Positions 52,119 through 61,481 are shown, counted from the stretch's first letter. The stretch: DNA of 64,000 nt from Sansalvadorimonas sp965243775 (GCA_965243775.1 CBDEWF010000078.1:1-64000); one strand, 5' to 3'. Notes: a model not told the origin generated them from the sequence alone. Made by a program: numbers and translations.

Positions 52119-53192
52119 GTGACCATTCTCTCCGTTGGAGCTCTCCCGGGTGGGGTCTTTTGCCGTTGTCTTCTCTTGTTCACCGGCTGTGCGGTTGCTG
52201 CTGGTGTTCTTGCAAAAACAGTTGCGGAAGCAAGTGCTGCGGAAACAAGAATTGTGGAAACAGCCGTACCGGAACCAGTGCCGGCAGCTGTTCTATCAGT
52301 GGCAGGGAGCAAAAGTGGTTCACCAGTGCGGGTAATCGGGATGGTGCTGTACGGATTGGAGAACCCTGCCTATCAGAAGCTGGAAGAAAATGCCCGCCAG
52401 TTTTGTCGCAGTAGCGGGCGTTGTCGCCTGTTATCCGGTGGGGCGCTTTCTGTTCAGGATGAGGCGGCCCAGAGGATTTGGTTTAAGCAGTTGCTTGCGG
52501 AAAAGGTAGATGGCCTGGTGGTCGCTCCATCGGGCGGTCAGAAACTGGTGGCTCAGCTGGTCAGAGCCAAGAAGAAGGGCATTCAGGTAGTCAGTATTGG
52601 TTGTCGGTTTAATCCAGAGCTTCTGGCTCGCAATCGCCTGCTGATTCCCTGGGTAGGTCCAGATAACGGTGCTGCAGCAAGAGCCCTGGCCCAGCTGCTG
52701 GTTGATCGCCTGCCGGCGGGAGCCAAGGTTGCCATACTGGCAGGCCCGCCAGGGCATCAGGCCTCCTATGAGCGTGTCAAGGCCGCCAGGAACTGGCTGA
52801 AAAGCCATAAGTTGAAAGTTGTTGCTGTTGAAGCTGCCCACTGGCAACCGGATCGGGCTGAGGCTTCAGTCCGGGCTCTTCTGGGAAAGATTCCTGATCT
52901 GGATGCCATTATGGCCATGAGCGATGGTATGGCCCGGGGAGCTTTGCGGGCTGTTGATCTGGTTAAGCCCGGGAGGGTGCTTGTCACTGGTTTTGACGGG
53001 GATGATCAGGTTCTTAATCTGATACGCTCCGGCAAAATGCTGGCAACAGTCGACTGGTATCCTGACCGGCAGGGTATTTATGGAATCAAAAAACTGTTGG
53101 CTTCTACTTCCGGGGATATGTCTACGCCATGGCGGTTGCTTATCAGGGAAGATCTGGTCGCTGATAAGGTCAGTGCTGGCAGAGGGGATTAA
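52119..53192 (+). CDS. Periplasmic substrate-binding protein (sugar-type, Peripla_BP_4)
   Basis: 357 residues from a GTG start (weak ribosome site; start uncertain). An N-terminal hydrophobic export signal contains LLLFTGC, a poor lipobox. The mature domain has the pattern of ribose/autoinducer-type binding proteins: GMVLYGLENPAYQKLEENAR, DGLVVAPSGGQKL, the domain linker AILAGPPGHQASYERVKAARNWL, and ALRAVDLV...VTGFDGDDQVLNLI. No permease or ATPase lies nearby, so it may act as a sensor or with a distant transporter. Ligand unknown. Confidence 0.8.
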   Translation: MTILSVGALPGGVFCRCLLLFTGCAVAAGVLAKTVAEASAAETRIVETAVPEPVPAAVLSVAGSKSGSPVRVIGMVLYGLENPAYQKLEENARQFCRSSGRCRLLSGGALSVQDEAAQRIWFKQLLAEKVDGLVVAPSGGQKLVAQLVRAKKKGIQVVSIGCRFNPELLARNRLLIPWVGPDNGAAARALAQLLVDRLPAGAKVAILAGPPGHQASYERVKAARNWLKSHKLKVVAVEAAHWQPDRAEASVRALLGKIPDLDAIMAMSDGMARGALRAVDLVKPGRVLVTGFDGDDQVLNLIRSGKMLATVDWYPDRQGIYGIKKLLASTSGDMSTPWRLLIREDLVADKVSAGRGD

Positions 53193-53411
53193 TGAGGAGT
53201 ATCATGGTCACTAATGTTACGGCCCCTGGTATGGGTGGTAACTGTTGCGCACACTGTTTACTCCCGCGATTGTTTCCGATCCCAAGTCGAAAAATCACTG
53301 GTAGATAGAGTGCCGGCATGCAGCTCCTGGTAAGGGCTGCCACTGCAAACTGAACATGCAGTCCCTGGTTTGGATTGCCACTGCGCTATTACAAAGTAAC
53401 AAGGTAAATTT
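53193..53411. other. thrS leader region
   Basis: No gene. Several short complementary segments (for example around GCAGCTCCTGG and CTGCCACTGCAAAC) could fold. E. coli thrS is regulated by a tRNA-like operator in its leader; I cannot show a match to that structure here. Confidence 0.3.
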
Positions 53412-55337
53412 ATGCCCGTTATTACTCTTCCTGACGGCAGCAAACGAGAGTTTGGTCAGCCAGTTTCTGTTATGGAAGTTGCTCAGGATATTGGTCCTGG
53501 CCTGGCCAAGGCAACTCTGGCTGGTCGTGTTAATGGTGATATGGTCGATGCCAGTCATCTTATTGAGAATGATGCCGAGCTGAGTATTATTACCAGCCGT
53601 GATGAGGATGGTGTGGAAGTTATCCGCCATTCTACCGCTCACCTGCTGGCCATGGCTACTCAGGAGCTGTTTCCCGGTGCTCAGGTAACCATCGGCCCGG
53701 TTATTGAAGACGGTTTCTACTACGACTTCGCTTATGAGCGTGCTTTCAATCTCGAAGATCTGGCCAGGATTGAGAAGCGCATGGAAGAGCTGGCAAAGGA
53801 AGATATCGCTATCCAGCGTGTAGTAACCACCCGGGAAGGTGCCATCAAAGAGTTTGAGGGCATGGGGGAGAGCTACAAGGTTGAGATCATCAAGGACCTG
53901 CCTGAGGGTGAGGAGATCTCCCTTTATCAGCAGGGCAGCTGGAAAGATCTGTGTCGCGGACCTCACGTACCTTCCACTGGCAAGCTGAAGGCATTCAAAC
54001 TGATGCGTGTGGCTGGTGCTTACTGGCGCGGTGATTCCAGCAATGAAATGCTGACCCGTATCTACGGTACTGCCTGGGCTGACAAGAAGGCCCTGAAAGC
54101 TTATCTGCACCGTCTGGAAGAAGCGGAAAAGCGTGATCACCGCAAGATCGCCAAGAAGCTGGATCTGTTTCATCTGCAGGAAGAGGCTCCGGGCATGGTG
54201 TTCTGGCACCCCAATGGCTGGAGCATTTACCAGTGCCTGGAACAGTACATGCGCCAGAAGCAGATTGAGCGTGACTATCAGGAGATCAAGACACCTTCTC
54301 TGGTCGATATCTCCCTGTGGGAGAAGTCTGGGCACGCTTCCAAATTTGGCGATGACATGTTCACCCTCAAGAGCGATGAACGTGTTGTTGCGGTCAAGCC
54401 TATGAACTGCCCCTGCCATGTCCAGGTATTTAACCAGGGCCTGCGCAGCTACCGTGACCTGCCTCTGCGTCTGGCGGAGTTTGGCTCCTGTCACCGTAAT
54501 GAAGCCTCGGGTGCTCTGCACGGTATTATGCGGGTACGTGGTTTTGTTCAGGATGATGCCCATATCTTTGCCACCGAAGATCAGATTCAGTCTGAAGTGT
54601 CAGAATTTATCGATTTCCTTCATGACGTCTATTCTGACTTTGGCTTTGAGAAAGACAGCCTGATCTACAAGCTGTCCACCCGTCCGGAGCAGCGTGTAGG
54701 TTCCGACGAAATCTGGGACAAGGCCGAGAAAGCTCTGGCAGAAGCCCTGGATGCGGCCGGTCTGCCCTGGGAAGAGCTGCCGGGTGAAGGCGCGTTCTAT
54801 GGTCCGAAGGTTGAGTTCTCCCTGAAGGACTGCATTGGCCGGGTATGGCAGTGCGGTACTATCCAGGTGGACTTCTCTATGCCTGGCCGTCTGGGTGCGG
54901 AATATGTTGATGAACATGGCGAGCGCAAGACCCCGGTTATGCTGCACCGCGCTATCCTCGGTTCTTTTGAACGTTTCATCGGTATTCTGATCGAACACTT
55001 TGAAGGTCGCTTCCCGGCATGGCTGGCTCCGACCCAGGCTGCGGTCCTGAATATCACTGACAGTCAGGCATCCTACGTAGAAAATGTAGAAGCCCGCTTG
55101 AAAAACAGTGGTTTCCGAGTGAAAGCAGACTTGAGAAACGAAAAGATCGGCTTTAAAATCCGCCAGCACACTCTTGAAAGAGTCCCTTATCTCCTGGTTG
55201 TTGGTGATAAGGAAGTTGGATCTGGTTCTGTTGCCGTGCGCACGCGTTCCGGTGAGGATCTTGGCAGTATGACTGTCGAGGCCTTTGAAGAGCTGCTGGC
55301 AGCAGAAGTGAACAAGCGCAGCCGTAACATTAGCTAA
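53412..55337 (+). CDS. thrS: Threonyl-tRNA synthetase
   Basis: 641 residues, standard for bacterial ThrRS. An N-terminal TGS domain (MPVITLPDGSKREF) is followed by the editing domain with HSTAHLLAMATQELFP, then the class II catalytic core with the zinc-site region NCPCHVQVFNQGLRSYRDLP and motif 2 FGSCHRNEASGALHGIMRVRGF, and the C-terminal anticodon-binding domain. It charges tRNA-Thr and edits Ser-tRNA-Thr. First gene of the thrS-infC-rpmI-rplT cluster. Confidence 0.97.
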   Translation: MPVITLPDGSKREFGQPVSVMEVAQDIGPGLAKATLAGRVNGDMVDASHLIENDAELSIITSRDEDGVEVIRHSTAHLLAMATQELFPGAQVTIGPVIEDGFYYDFAYERAFNLEDLARIEKRMEELAKEDIAIQRVVTTREGAIKEFEGMGESYKVEIIKDLPEGEEISLYQQGSWKDLCRGPHVPSTGKLKAFKLMRVAGAYWRGDSSNEMLTRIYGTAWADKKALKAYLHRLEEAEKRDHRKIAKKLDLFHLQEEAPGMVFWHPNGWSIYQCLEQYMRQKQIERDYQEIKTPSLVDISLWEKSGHASKFGDDMFTLKSDERVVAVKPMNCPCHVQVFNQGLRSYRDLPLRLAEFGSCHRNEASGALHGIMRVRGFVQDDAHIFATEDQIQSEVSEFIDFLHDVYSDFGFEKDSLIYKLSTRPEQRVGSDEIWDKAEKALAEALDAAGLPWEELPGEGAFYGPKVEFSLKDCIGRVWQCGTIQVDFSMPGRLGAEYVDEHGERKTPVMLHRAILGSFERFIGILIEHFEGRFPAWLAPTQAAVLNITDSQASYVENVEARLKNSGFRVKADLRNEKIGFKIRQHTLERVPYLLVVGDKEVGSGSVAVRTRSGEDLGSMTVEAFEELLAAEVNKRSRNIS

Positions 55338-55352
55338 ACAGGAGAATTAGCA

Positions 55353-55901
55353 ATCAAACGTTCGAATCCGCGGGATCGTCGGCAGCAAGCACCTCGCGCC
55401 CCGATCAATCAGAATATTCGTGCAAAGGAAGTACGTCTGATAGGTGCCGATGGTGAAATGGTCGGTATCGTTCCGCTGAGGGAAGCCCTTGGCCATGCAG
55501 AAGAGGCTGAACTTGATCTTGTAGAAATCAATGCAACGGCGGTTCCGCCGGTGTGCAAGATCATGGATTACGGCAAGCACCTGTATGAGGACAAGAAACA
55601 GAAAGCGGCTGCTAAGAAGAAGCAGGTTCAGACCCAGGTCAAGGAAGTTAAGTTCCGACCTGGTACTGAAGATGGAGATTATCAGGTAAAACTACGCAAC
55701 CTGATACGTTTCCTCGAAGAAGGCAACAAAGCCAAGGTATCCCTGCGGTATCGCGGTCGGGAGATGGCCCATCAGGAGCTGGGTATGCAGTTGCTCAACC
55801 GGGTTGAAAAAGACCTGGAAGAACTGGGTACTGTTGAACAGCGTCCAAAGATGGAAGGCCGTCAGCTGATCATGGTTATTGCCCCCAAGAAGCGGAAGTA
55901 A
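55353..55901 (+). CDS. infC: Translation initiation factor IF-3, ATC start
   Basis: 182 residues. The reading frame has no ATG before KRSNPRDRRQQ; the likely start is ATC at 55353, with AGGAG 8 bases upstream. Non-canonical AUU/AUC starts are characteristic of infC, because IF-3 itself rejects them and so represses its own synthesis. Conserved parts include INQNIRAKEVRLIG, LDLVEINATAVPPVCKIMDYG and FLEEGNKAKVSLRYRGREM. It follows thrS by 15 bases. Confidence 0.95.
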   Translation: MKRSNPRDRRQQAPRAPINQNIRAKEVRLIGADGEMVGIVPLREALGHAEEAELDLVEINATAVPPVCKIMDYGKHLYEDKKQKAAAKKKQVQTQVKEVKFRPGTEDGDYQVKLRNLIRFLEEGNKAKVSLRYRGREMAHQELGMQLLNRVEKDLEELGTVEQRPKMEGRQLIMVIAPKKRK

Positions 55902-56017
55902 TGTTTTGCTGCGGGGATCGATTCCGGTTCCCGTTTCATGCGTAACTTTCATTTTTATGCTGCCTAACCTGTGCCGGACATGAGCGCAGGCCGGGCCTTT
56001 GAATGCGGAGTCAAATC
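55902..56017. promoter_or_regulatory. rpmI leader, possible L20 control region
   Basis: 116 bases between infC and rpmI with GC-rich segments able to pair. In E. coli, L20 represses rpmI-rplT through a pseudoknot here. The position is right but the fold is not proven. Confidence 0.3.
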
Positions 56018-56212
56018 ATGCCAAAGATGAAGACTAACTCTGGTGCTGCCAAGCGCTTTAAGAAAACCGCCAGCGGTTTCAAGCGTAAGAGCGCTTTCAA
56101 GAGCCACATCCTGACCAAGATGACTACCAAGCGTAAGCGTCAGCTGCGCGGCACTTCTCTGGTAAGTGCAGCGGACAAGCCGCTGGTAGAACGCATGCTG
56201 CGCGTACGTTAA
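56018..56212 (+). CDS. rpmI: 50S ribosomal protein L35
   Basis: 64 residues starting MPKMKTNSGAAKRFKKTASG, the L35 N-terminus; GGAG lies a few bases upstream. Very basic throughout. An apparent upstream extension (MRSQI) is not part of L35. In the usual infC-rpmI-rplT order. Confidence 0.97.
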   Translation: MPKMKTNSGAAKRFKKTASGFKRKSAFKSHILTKMTTKRKRQLRGTSLVSAADKPLVERMLRVR

Positions 56213-56241
56213 TTCAGACTGGTTAATTTAAGGAGAGTAAA

Positions 56242-56598
56242 ATGGCTCGAGTAAAGCGTGGCGTTGTTGCCCGTCGTCGTCACAAGAAAGTTCTGAAGCT
56301 GGCCAAAGGTTACTACGGTGCGCGTTCCCGCGTATTCCGCGTAGCCAAGCAGGCGGTTACCAAGGCTGGTCAATATGCCTACCGTGACCGTCGTCAGCGC
56401 AAGCGTCAGTTCCGTGCCCTGTGGATCGCCCGTATTAATGCTGGTGCCCGCATGAACGGCATGACCTACAGCCGTCTGATCGCTGGTCTGAAGAAGGCCA
56501 ACGTTGAGATCGACCGTAAGGTTATGGCTGATCTGGCTGTTCACGAAAAAGCAGCCTTCACTGCTATCGTTGAACAGGCGAAGGCTGCTCTGGCTTAA
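56242..56598 (+). CDS. rplT: 50S ribosomal protein L20
   Basis: 118 residues beginning MARVKRGVVARRRHKKVLKL, with the GYYGARSRVFR and YAYRDRRQRKRQFRALWI blocks of L20. It has a clear AAGGAG ribosome site. L20 is an early 23S assembly protein and a likely repressor of its own operon. pheST, often next, is absent; a terminator follows. Confidence 0.98.
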   Translation: MARVKRGVVARRRHKKVLKLAKGYYGARSRVFRVAKQAVTKAGQYAYRDRRQRKRQFRALWIARINAGARMNGMTYSRLIAGLKKANVEIDRKVMADLAVHEKAAFTAIVEQAKAALA

Positions 56599-56624
56599 TT
56601 TAGCCGGACAACCAGTCTGATCAG

Positions 56625-56654
56625 AAAAAAGGAGCTCAATTGAGCTCCTTTTTT
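56625..56654 (+). terminator. Rho-independent terminator after rplT
   Basis: A perfect 30-base palindrome AAAAAAGGAGCTCAA / TTGAGCTCCTTTTTT, so it could stop transcription from either side. Confidence 0.92.
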
Positions 56655-56770
56655 GTACCTGAAATCTAAGAGCCTGTTTGTAACAGGGTTGTTTGTCTAA
56701 ATGTGGAAACTATTGCCAGAAAGGAGTCTCTAATTCAGAACTTTTAAGATCATGGAAATTTATAAAGGAT

Positions 56771-59656
56771 ATGTCGCCAACCAATGGTGCAAACCGGCTA
56801 GCTGATGGGGGCTCTGTAGGAGAGGAACTATATACTCGCTCTCCTCCCGGCCATACCGAAGAAGTTGCTACGATAACAGGATCTACCTGGAGTGGGGCGT
56901 TATTGTCCGATACTCCTGTGGTTGACCGTAATACCAGGCCTGCTTCAGCCCCACCTATCCTGAGCGATTCACCTGCTCAAGAGGTATCCAGTCCAATTCT
57001 TCCGGGAGCTGGGAGGGGGCGTCCCCTGACTTGGAGAGCTGAGATTCAAGAGACATTATCTCAAACCCTCGAAACCCAGAGAGAAGAATTGGAGGTTATG
57101 AATGAAAAACTCCGTCAAGAACTAGAAGAAAAGGCGGCTGAACATGAACGAAAGGAGAAACAGTACAAAAAAGATATAAGTGAGGACAAAAAAGCTTACC
57201 AATCTTTAGAAGAAAATTTACGTACTGTGAAGGAGGAAAATAAGAGCATCCATAAAGAAAAAGACGAGTTAAACAAAAGGCTGTCCAAGCTGTCCAATTG
57301 TAAGGCATATGTCTCTGTGCTTAAGCTTGGAAACACTGATCTGGAACGTCAGGTTCAGGAACTGAAAAAAAAGAATGATAAATTGAAAATGGTGGCCGGA
57401 GTAGCTTTTAAAAAGCATAAGGAGGCATGGAATACCAAGAATCAATTGGAAGCGAATCTTGCTGCTAGTGTTGATAAGCTAAATCAGTTGATGTCTACAT
57501 TAGCTCATAAAGAACGTGAACTTGAACAATCTCAAGATTCGCTTTCCGGGGCTCAACAGGAACTGGAAGAATATTACCCGCTCCAAAACAGCCTTGCAGA
57601 ACACCAGAGGGAGGTGGAACAACTTCAGGGTAAACTCTCTCAAATCAAGGACATCCATCAGGGCGAATGTTCGAACCTTCAGCAAACTATTCGTCAGAGA
57701 GAACGATTGCTGACCGCAACCCTTGGAGCCTTTCAGATGGAAGAGGAGCAGACTCTTGATTTTGAGGGTTTCAGCTCTTCTGATGAATCTTCCTACGCGG
57801 ACTTTTTGGGGCTTGTCAGAGAGCATCCGCAATTGTCAGAGCTGGTACGTCGGCTAGCTCAAAATAAGCGGATAAACAAAAAGGAATTTTTTAGCATAAC
57901 ATTCTCTTCCCATGAAGGTAGACAGGTGTACGGCAGCACTACAGAAATGGGAATTCCGGCCGCAGCAGCGATGGTCTCCTCACAGGAATGGGAGCCGAAC
58001 AATAATAATGACACTTATCCAGGTGAATCCTGTGGCGATTACCTTGAGCAGGGAAGCTCTCCTCAAGTCGTTGCCACTCACTCTGGGCAGCGGTTAGAAA
58101 ACAACGGCAGTTCACCTTCGGCTCATGCGGAACCACGGCCACACACACAGACATGGGAATCTCTGCATAAATCGACATACGGAGCATTAAATCGATCAGA
58201 CCGTTCGCTGCAATCCAAAATTAAAGGCAAACTTCAAAAAAATCAAAAAGTTGCAAATAAAAAGAACCTGTTAAGTGCTCTGGCAGAGGAGTTAAATAGA
58301 AGGAGGGTTGCTGTACCTGGTTGGTTAGAAGTACATGAACAGACATCCTGGAGTGGCGAACTGGTTCAATACGCCATCTTTCGTCTTAATGTGAACCCTG
58401 GTATTCGTGCTCCCTGTTCATTTCTGGGGTTGTTGAAAGTAGATACTTTTGCTTACTTTTATGTGTTGGTCTCCATCGTTGCCGGAAAATTAGATAGACC
58501 TGTTAATTGTATGCGGCACCATCTGCAAGGCGCTCAGGTTCCTAAAGGTGATATCTTTAAATTAACAGATAAACCGTGTCAGATGGCTCATGCTGACTTT
58601 TGTTTATGGTATCTGAATCCTGCATCACCAGCACTTACATCAGGCAAGATAATGAGCTTTATTCGTGTGTTGCAACCTGGTGCACCTGAGTACCAGAAGG
58701 TGCTCGTTGCGTATATCAAAAAGCGATTTATGAACCCGTCGCCCTCTATAATGAAAGCATCTTCACTGGACGCCAGCAAAAGAAACCTGCTTTCAGAGAT
58801 TGCTGGCCTGTTTAACGCGAGCAAAATTTCTCTGTCTCCTGAGTTAGAAAAATTAAGGCTTGGAGGCTCTTGGGATTTGCGAATTATCTCAAAGCTGCTT
58901 GAGCTGGAAGGAGTGACACTTGAACTGGGTGAATCTGGTGGAAAATCAAATGTTTTCAGAGAAATCCAGATAGCTGCAGAAAGTCCGGATTTAGAGGTTT
59001 ACAAATCCGCTTTGCAGAGATCTTTAGAGGCTTTCCATAAAAAAAATATGTCTCGGTATGTAGAAAGTCATCCGGATTGGAGATTGAAGCCGATAGATGG
59101 TACGACAGTGGCTGAGGGGTTGGTCACAACGCCTAAGTACTTACTGAGCTGCATTTTCTATTTAGGCTTTCAGTCACTTAATCGTGTGCAGGTGATAAGG
59201 CAGATAAACCCTGTTTTAAGTCTGATTACCGCTCCGGTAGTGTCTAATGATCTGAAATTGATTTCCAGACAAATGCTGACTCTGATGCTCAGTTTTTATT
59301 CTACACAATGGAATAATACTTTTCTAAAACGGGTAAAGAATTTGTTTATCCATCTTTTCCCTGACGTTGCAGCTATGAGCGATTCATCACAAGTGGAGGG
59401 ATTGCGCCAGACTTTGCCTGCGATTACCTGGAAGGACCAGAGTGTAACCACTGCATGTGCGGCAGACACTGAAATCTCATCTTCTTTCAGAAAAAGAGCT
59501 GGTTCGGCAAAAAGTGAAGCACCTAAGAGGAAGAGGAAAAAAATCGCCACTGCCCAGAGAAAAATACACAGTCGTCGTGGGAAGAAAAAGAAAAGATCCA
59601 CACCTGCAGTAGCCACAAAACTAACATTATTTGATTTTACTTCTGGTTCTGATTAA
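56771..59656 (+). CDS. Large coiled-coil orphan protein with basic C-terminal tail
   Basis: 961 residues from ATG 56771 (AAAGGA just upstream); a TTG at 56693 would add 26 residues. Layout: a disordered Pro/Ser N-terminus (1-95); a long coiled coil of Glu/Lys/Leu/Gln heptads (about 100-330); a polar middle (340-480); a globular, A/T-rich-coded region (500-900) with no recognised domain; and a tail with KRKRKK, RRGKKKKR and a final LTLFDFTSGSD. The basic clusters resemble nuclear localisation signals. It lies downstream of the rplT terminator as a separate unit. No signal peptide. A host-directed role is conjecture. Confidence 0.65.
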   Translation: MSPTNGANRLADGGSVGEELYTRSPPGHTEEVATITGSTWSGALLSDTPVVDRNTRPASAPPILSDSPAQEVSSPILPGAGRGRPLTWRAEIQETLSQTLETQREELEVMNEKLRQELEEKAAEHERKEKQYKKDISEDKKAYQSLEENLRTVKEENKSIHKEKDELNKRLSKLSNCKAYVSVLKLGNTDLERQVQELKKKNDKLKMVAGVAFKKHKEAWNTKNQLEANLAASVDKLNQLMSTLAHKERELEQSQDSLSGAQQELEEYYPLQNSLAEHQREVEQLQGKLSQIKDIHQGECSNLQQTIRQRERLLTATLGAFQMEEEQTLDFEGFSSSDESSYADFLGLVREHPQLSELVRRLAQNKRINKKEFFSITFSSHEGRQVYGSTTEMGIPAAAAMVSSQEWEPNNNNDTYPGESCGDYLEQGSSPQVVATHSGQRLENNGSSPSAHAEPRPHTQTWESLHKSTYGALNRSDRSLQSKIKGKLQKNQKVANKKNLLSALAEELNRRRVAVPGWLEVHEQTSWSGELVQYAIFRLNVNPGIRAPCSFLGLLKVDTFAYFYVLVSIVAGKLDRPVNCMRHHLQGAQVPKGDIFKLTDKPCQMAHADFCLWYLNPASPALTSGKIMSFIRVLQPGAPEYQKVLVAYIKKRFMNPSPSIMKASSLDASKRNLLSEIAGLFNASKISLSPELEKLRLGGSWDLRIISKLLELEGVTLELGESGGKSNVFREIQIAAESPDLEVYKSALQRSLEAFHKKNMSRYVESHPDWRLKPIDGTTVAEGLVTTPKYLLSCIFYLGFQSLNRVQVIRQINPVLSLITAPVVSNDLKLISRQMLTLMLSFYSTQWNNTFLKRVKNLFIHLFPDVAAMSDSSQVEGLRQTLPAITWKDQSVTTACAADTEISSSFRKRAGSAKSEAPKRKRKKIATAQRKIHSRRGKKKKRSTPAVATKLTLFDFTSGSD

Positions 59657-59689
59657 CTGGGGAATGGCTGGCTATGGGTTGTATTGGAC

Positions 59690-59722
59690 GCAAAAATTCA
59701 GGCCCGGCCTGATAGAAACTGC
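59690..59722. repeat. Half-copy of the 61379 hairpin, beside cargo copy 4
   Basis: GCAAAAATTCAGGCCCGGCC and the following GATAGAAACT match 61379-61409 with a few changes, in the same orientation. Together the two sites flank cargo copy 4 as imperfect direct repeats. Confidence 0.6.
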
Positions 59723-59885
59723 ACTTAAGCTGACTCTGATATGAGCCTCAGACTGTACTTCAAAGTTTCTCTTATGACTGCAACATTTCCAAGCACCACT
59801 AAATCCACATAAATACTCGACACCTTTCGTATATCAATATCGTTCATAGCTGAAAAGAAAGAGGTGATCACTTGTCCCTTCTTTT

Positions 59886-61181
59886 TTATTTGTTTCGCTT
59901 CCCCTTGCAGTGGGAGTCACTGCTGCTCCGGCGGTGAGAAGTAAGCCGGGTGACCGTATCGAAAGTGGTACCGCAGGCGCAGGTGGTGTTCAGCTTTCCC
60001 TTGCAGCGGGAGTCACGGCTGCTCCGGCGGTGAGTAGTAAGCAGGCTGGCTGTATCGAAAGTGGCACCGCAGGCGCAGGTGGTGTTCAGCTTTCCCTTGC
60101 AGCGGGAATCACTGCTGTTCTGGCGGTGAGTGTTAAGCCGGTTGACCGTATCGAAGGTGACACCGCAGGTGCAGGTGGTGTTCAGCTTTCCCTTGGTGTT
60201 CCGTTTTCCCTTGCAGCAGGAGTCACTGCTGCTCTGGCGGTGAGAAGTAAGCCGGGTGACCGTAGCGAAAGTGGCACCGCAGGCGCAGGTGGTGTTCCAT
60301 TTTCCCTTGCAGCGGGAGTCACTGCTGCTCCGGCGGTGAGAGATAAGCAGGCTGACCGTATTGAAGGTGGCACCGCAGGCGCAGGTGGTGTTCAGCTTTC
60401 CCTTGGTATTCAGCTTTCCCTGACAGCGGGAGTCACTGCTGCACCGGCGGTGAGAGATAAGCAGGCTGACCGTATTGAAGGTGGCACCGCAGGCGCAAGT
60501 GGTGTGCTGTTTTCCCTGACAACGGGAGTCACTGCTGCACCGGCGGTGAGAGGTAAGCAGACTGACCGTATTGAAGGAGACACCGCAGGCGCAGGTGTGC
60601 CGTTTTCCTCTGGATATTGATACATATTCACCCTTGTTTGATAGTTCTACTTCCAATACCGGGCAAGCGTAACCCTGATCATCCGCCGCTGTTGAAACGG
60701 TGTCAGAAGGCTCCTCTTTGATAACTTTTCGGCAGCGAATTTCCCAGGCAGTGATTTCAGGGGTATCAGGTAAAATAAACCCTTCCAGGTCGGCAATGGA
60801 TTCACCTGTGAAGATCACATCATCTTTTTCTGATTGGATGGGAGGGGCAGTCGTTGCAGAGCAAACAGAGCCATCGGCATTTACATCAAGGGTATCTCTG
60901 TCCTGTCGTGAAAGTCTGATTCTGGTAGGACTGTCAATGCCCTGGCATACCAAGATACTTTCTGAACCAGCTACACAGTATGTATCACCCAAAGGTTGAA
61001 CTGCAGAGGAGGCAGAGGAGAAGGTACTGACTGGGTGTGTTGAAATGATGTCGATCTCCTCTTCGCAGGCAGGCAAAACAAAGGTCTGGTGCTTGTGCTT
61101 AGAGTCTGCACCAGAGAGAAGAACAGGGACAATAGCCAGGACAAGCCAAAGCATTCTGGGTTTTATCAGTTGTTGTAACAA
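59886..61181 (-). CDS. Zinc-finger-like repeat protein, diverged copy 4
   Basis: 431 residues. TTG start at 61181 with AGGAG 6 bases upstream; signal peptide (MLWLVLAIVPVLLSGADS). The non-repeat domain of about 185 residues aligns with copies 1-3 (TYCVAGS, GIDSPTRIRL, AWEIRCRKVIKEEP), followed by 7 modules with the same C-x-C-x3-F-x5-L-x2-H-x8-C spacing but different sequence (CACGATFNTVSLLISHRR). Two linkers are extended by NTKGKL. It lacks the G tract and stops at KRNK. It is preceded by a short tnpC-end remnant, so it shares the IS66 origin but is older. Function unknown. Confidence 0.75.
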   Translation of the reverse strand: MLQQLIKPRMLWLVLAIVPVLLSGADSKHKHQTFVLPACEEEIDIISTHPVSTFSSASSAVQPLGDTYCVAGSESILVCQGIDSPTRIRLSRQDRDTLDVNADGSVCSATTAPPIQSEKDDVIFTGESIADLEGFILPDTPEITAWEIRCRKVIKEEPSDTVSTAADDQGYACPVLEVELSNKGEYVSISRGKRHTCACGVSFNTVSLLTSHRRCSSDSRCQGKQHTTCACGATFNTVSLLISHRRCSSDSRCQGKLNTKGKLNTTCACGATFNTVSLLISHRRSSSDSRCKGKWNTTCACGATFATVTRLTSHRQSSSDSCCKGKRNTKGKLNTTCTCGVTFDTVNRLNTHRQNSSDSRCKGKLNTTCACGATFDTASLLTTHRRSSRDSRCKGKLNTTCACGTTFDTVTRLTSHRRSSSDSHCKGKRNK

Positions 61182-61261
61182 CTATATCTCCTGACTTGTA
61201 GAAGTCGCGATTCGAACACTAGCAGAAAAAATGGAGAAGTTATTTTTTCAATCAGGCAGGT

Positions 61262-61300
61262 TTATGCATTCTGAATATTCCAGGGAAATAGCTGCTTAAG
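61262..61300 (-). pseudogene. tnpC: IS66 tnpC C-terminal remnant (copy 4)
   Basis: The reverse strand reads LKQLFPWNIQNA and stop, matching the TnpC end EQLLPWNVQS of copies 1-3. It is only 13 codons long but lies at the same place relative to the cargo gene, which makes chance similarity unlikely. Confidence 0.65.
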
Positions 61301-61380
61301 TACCCAGTCATATGAAAACATATATTTCTGACTCAGTATCCAGGCCCTCAGCCGTGCCGCATTTCTGGGTACTTAATTGC

Positions 61381-61450
61381 AAAAGTTCAGATCCGGCCTG
61401 ATAGATACTCTCTGAATTATCAGAGCTGTCAGGTCGGGTCTGAATTTTTA
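61381..61450. repeat. 70-bp nested palindrome
   Basis: AAAAGTTCAGATCCGGCC and GATAG (61381-61403) pair with CTGTCAGGTCGGGTC and TGAATTTTT (61426-61450) with few mismatches; CTCTGA/TCAGAG forms an inner stem. It could be the terminator of the gene at 61482 or a small mobile repeat; its half-copy at 59690 favours the latter. Confidence 0.65.
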
Positions 61451-61481
61451 CAGCTTAAGCCTTTTTTACAACTTAAGCCTG

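Larger units (their letters stand above)
61182..61481. other. 300-bp region with tnpC end and a palindrome
   Basis: No intact gene. It contains the last codons of an IS66 tnpC (61262-61300) and the hairpin at 61381-61450. The rest has no recognised feature. Confidence 0.5.

Noticed and set aside
53295..54563. 422-codon reverse frame
   Set aside because: It is the shadow of thrS; no ribosome site or recognisable product.
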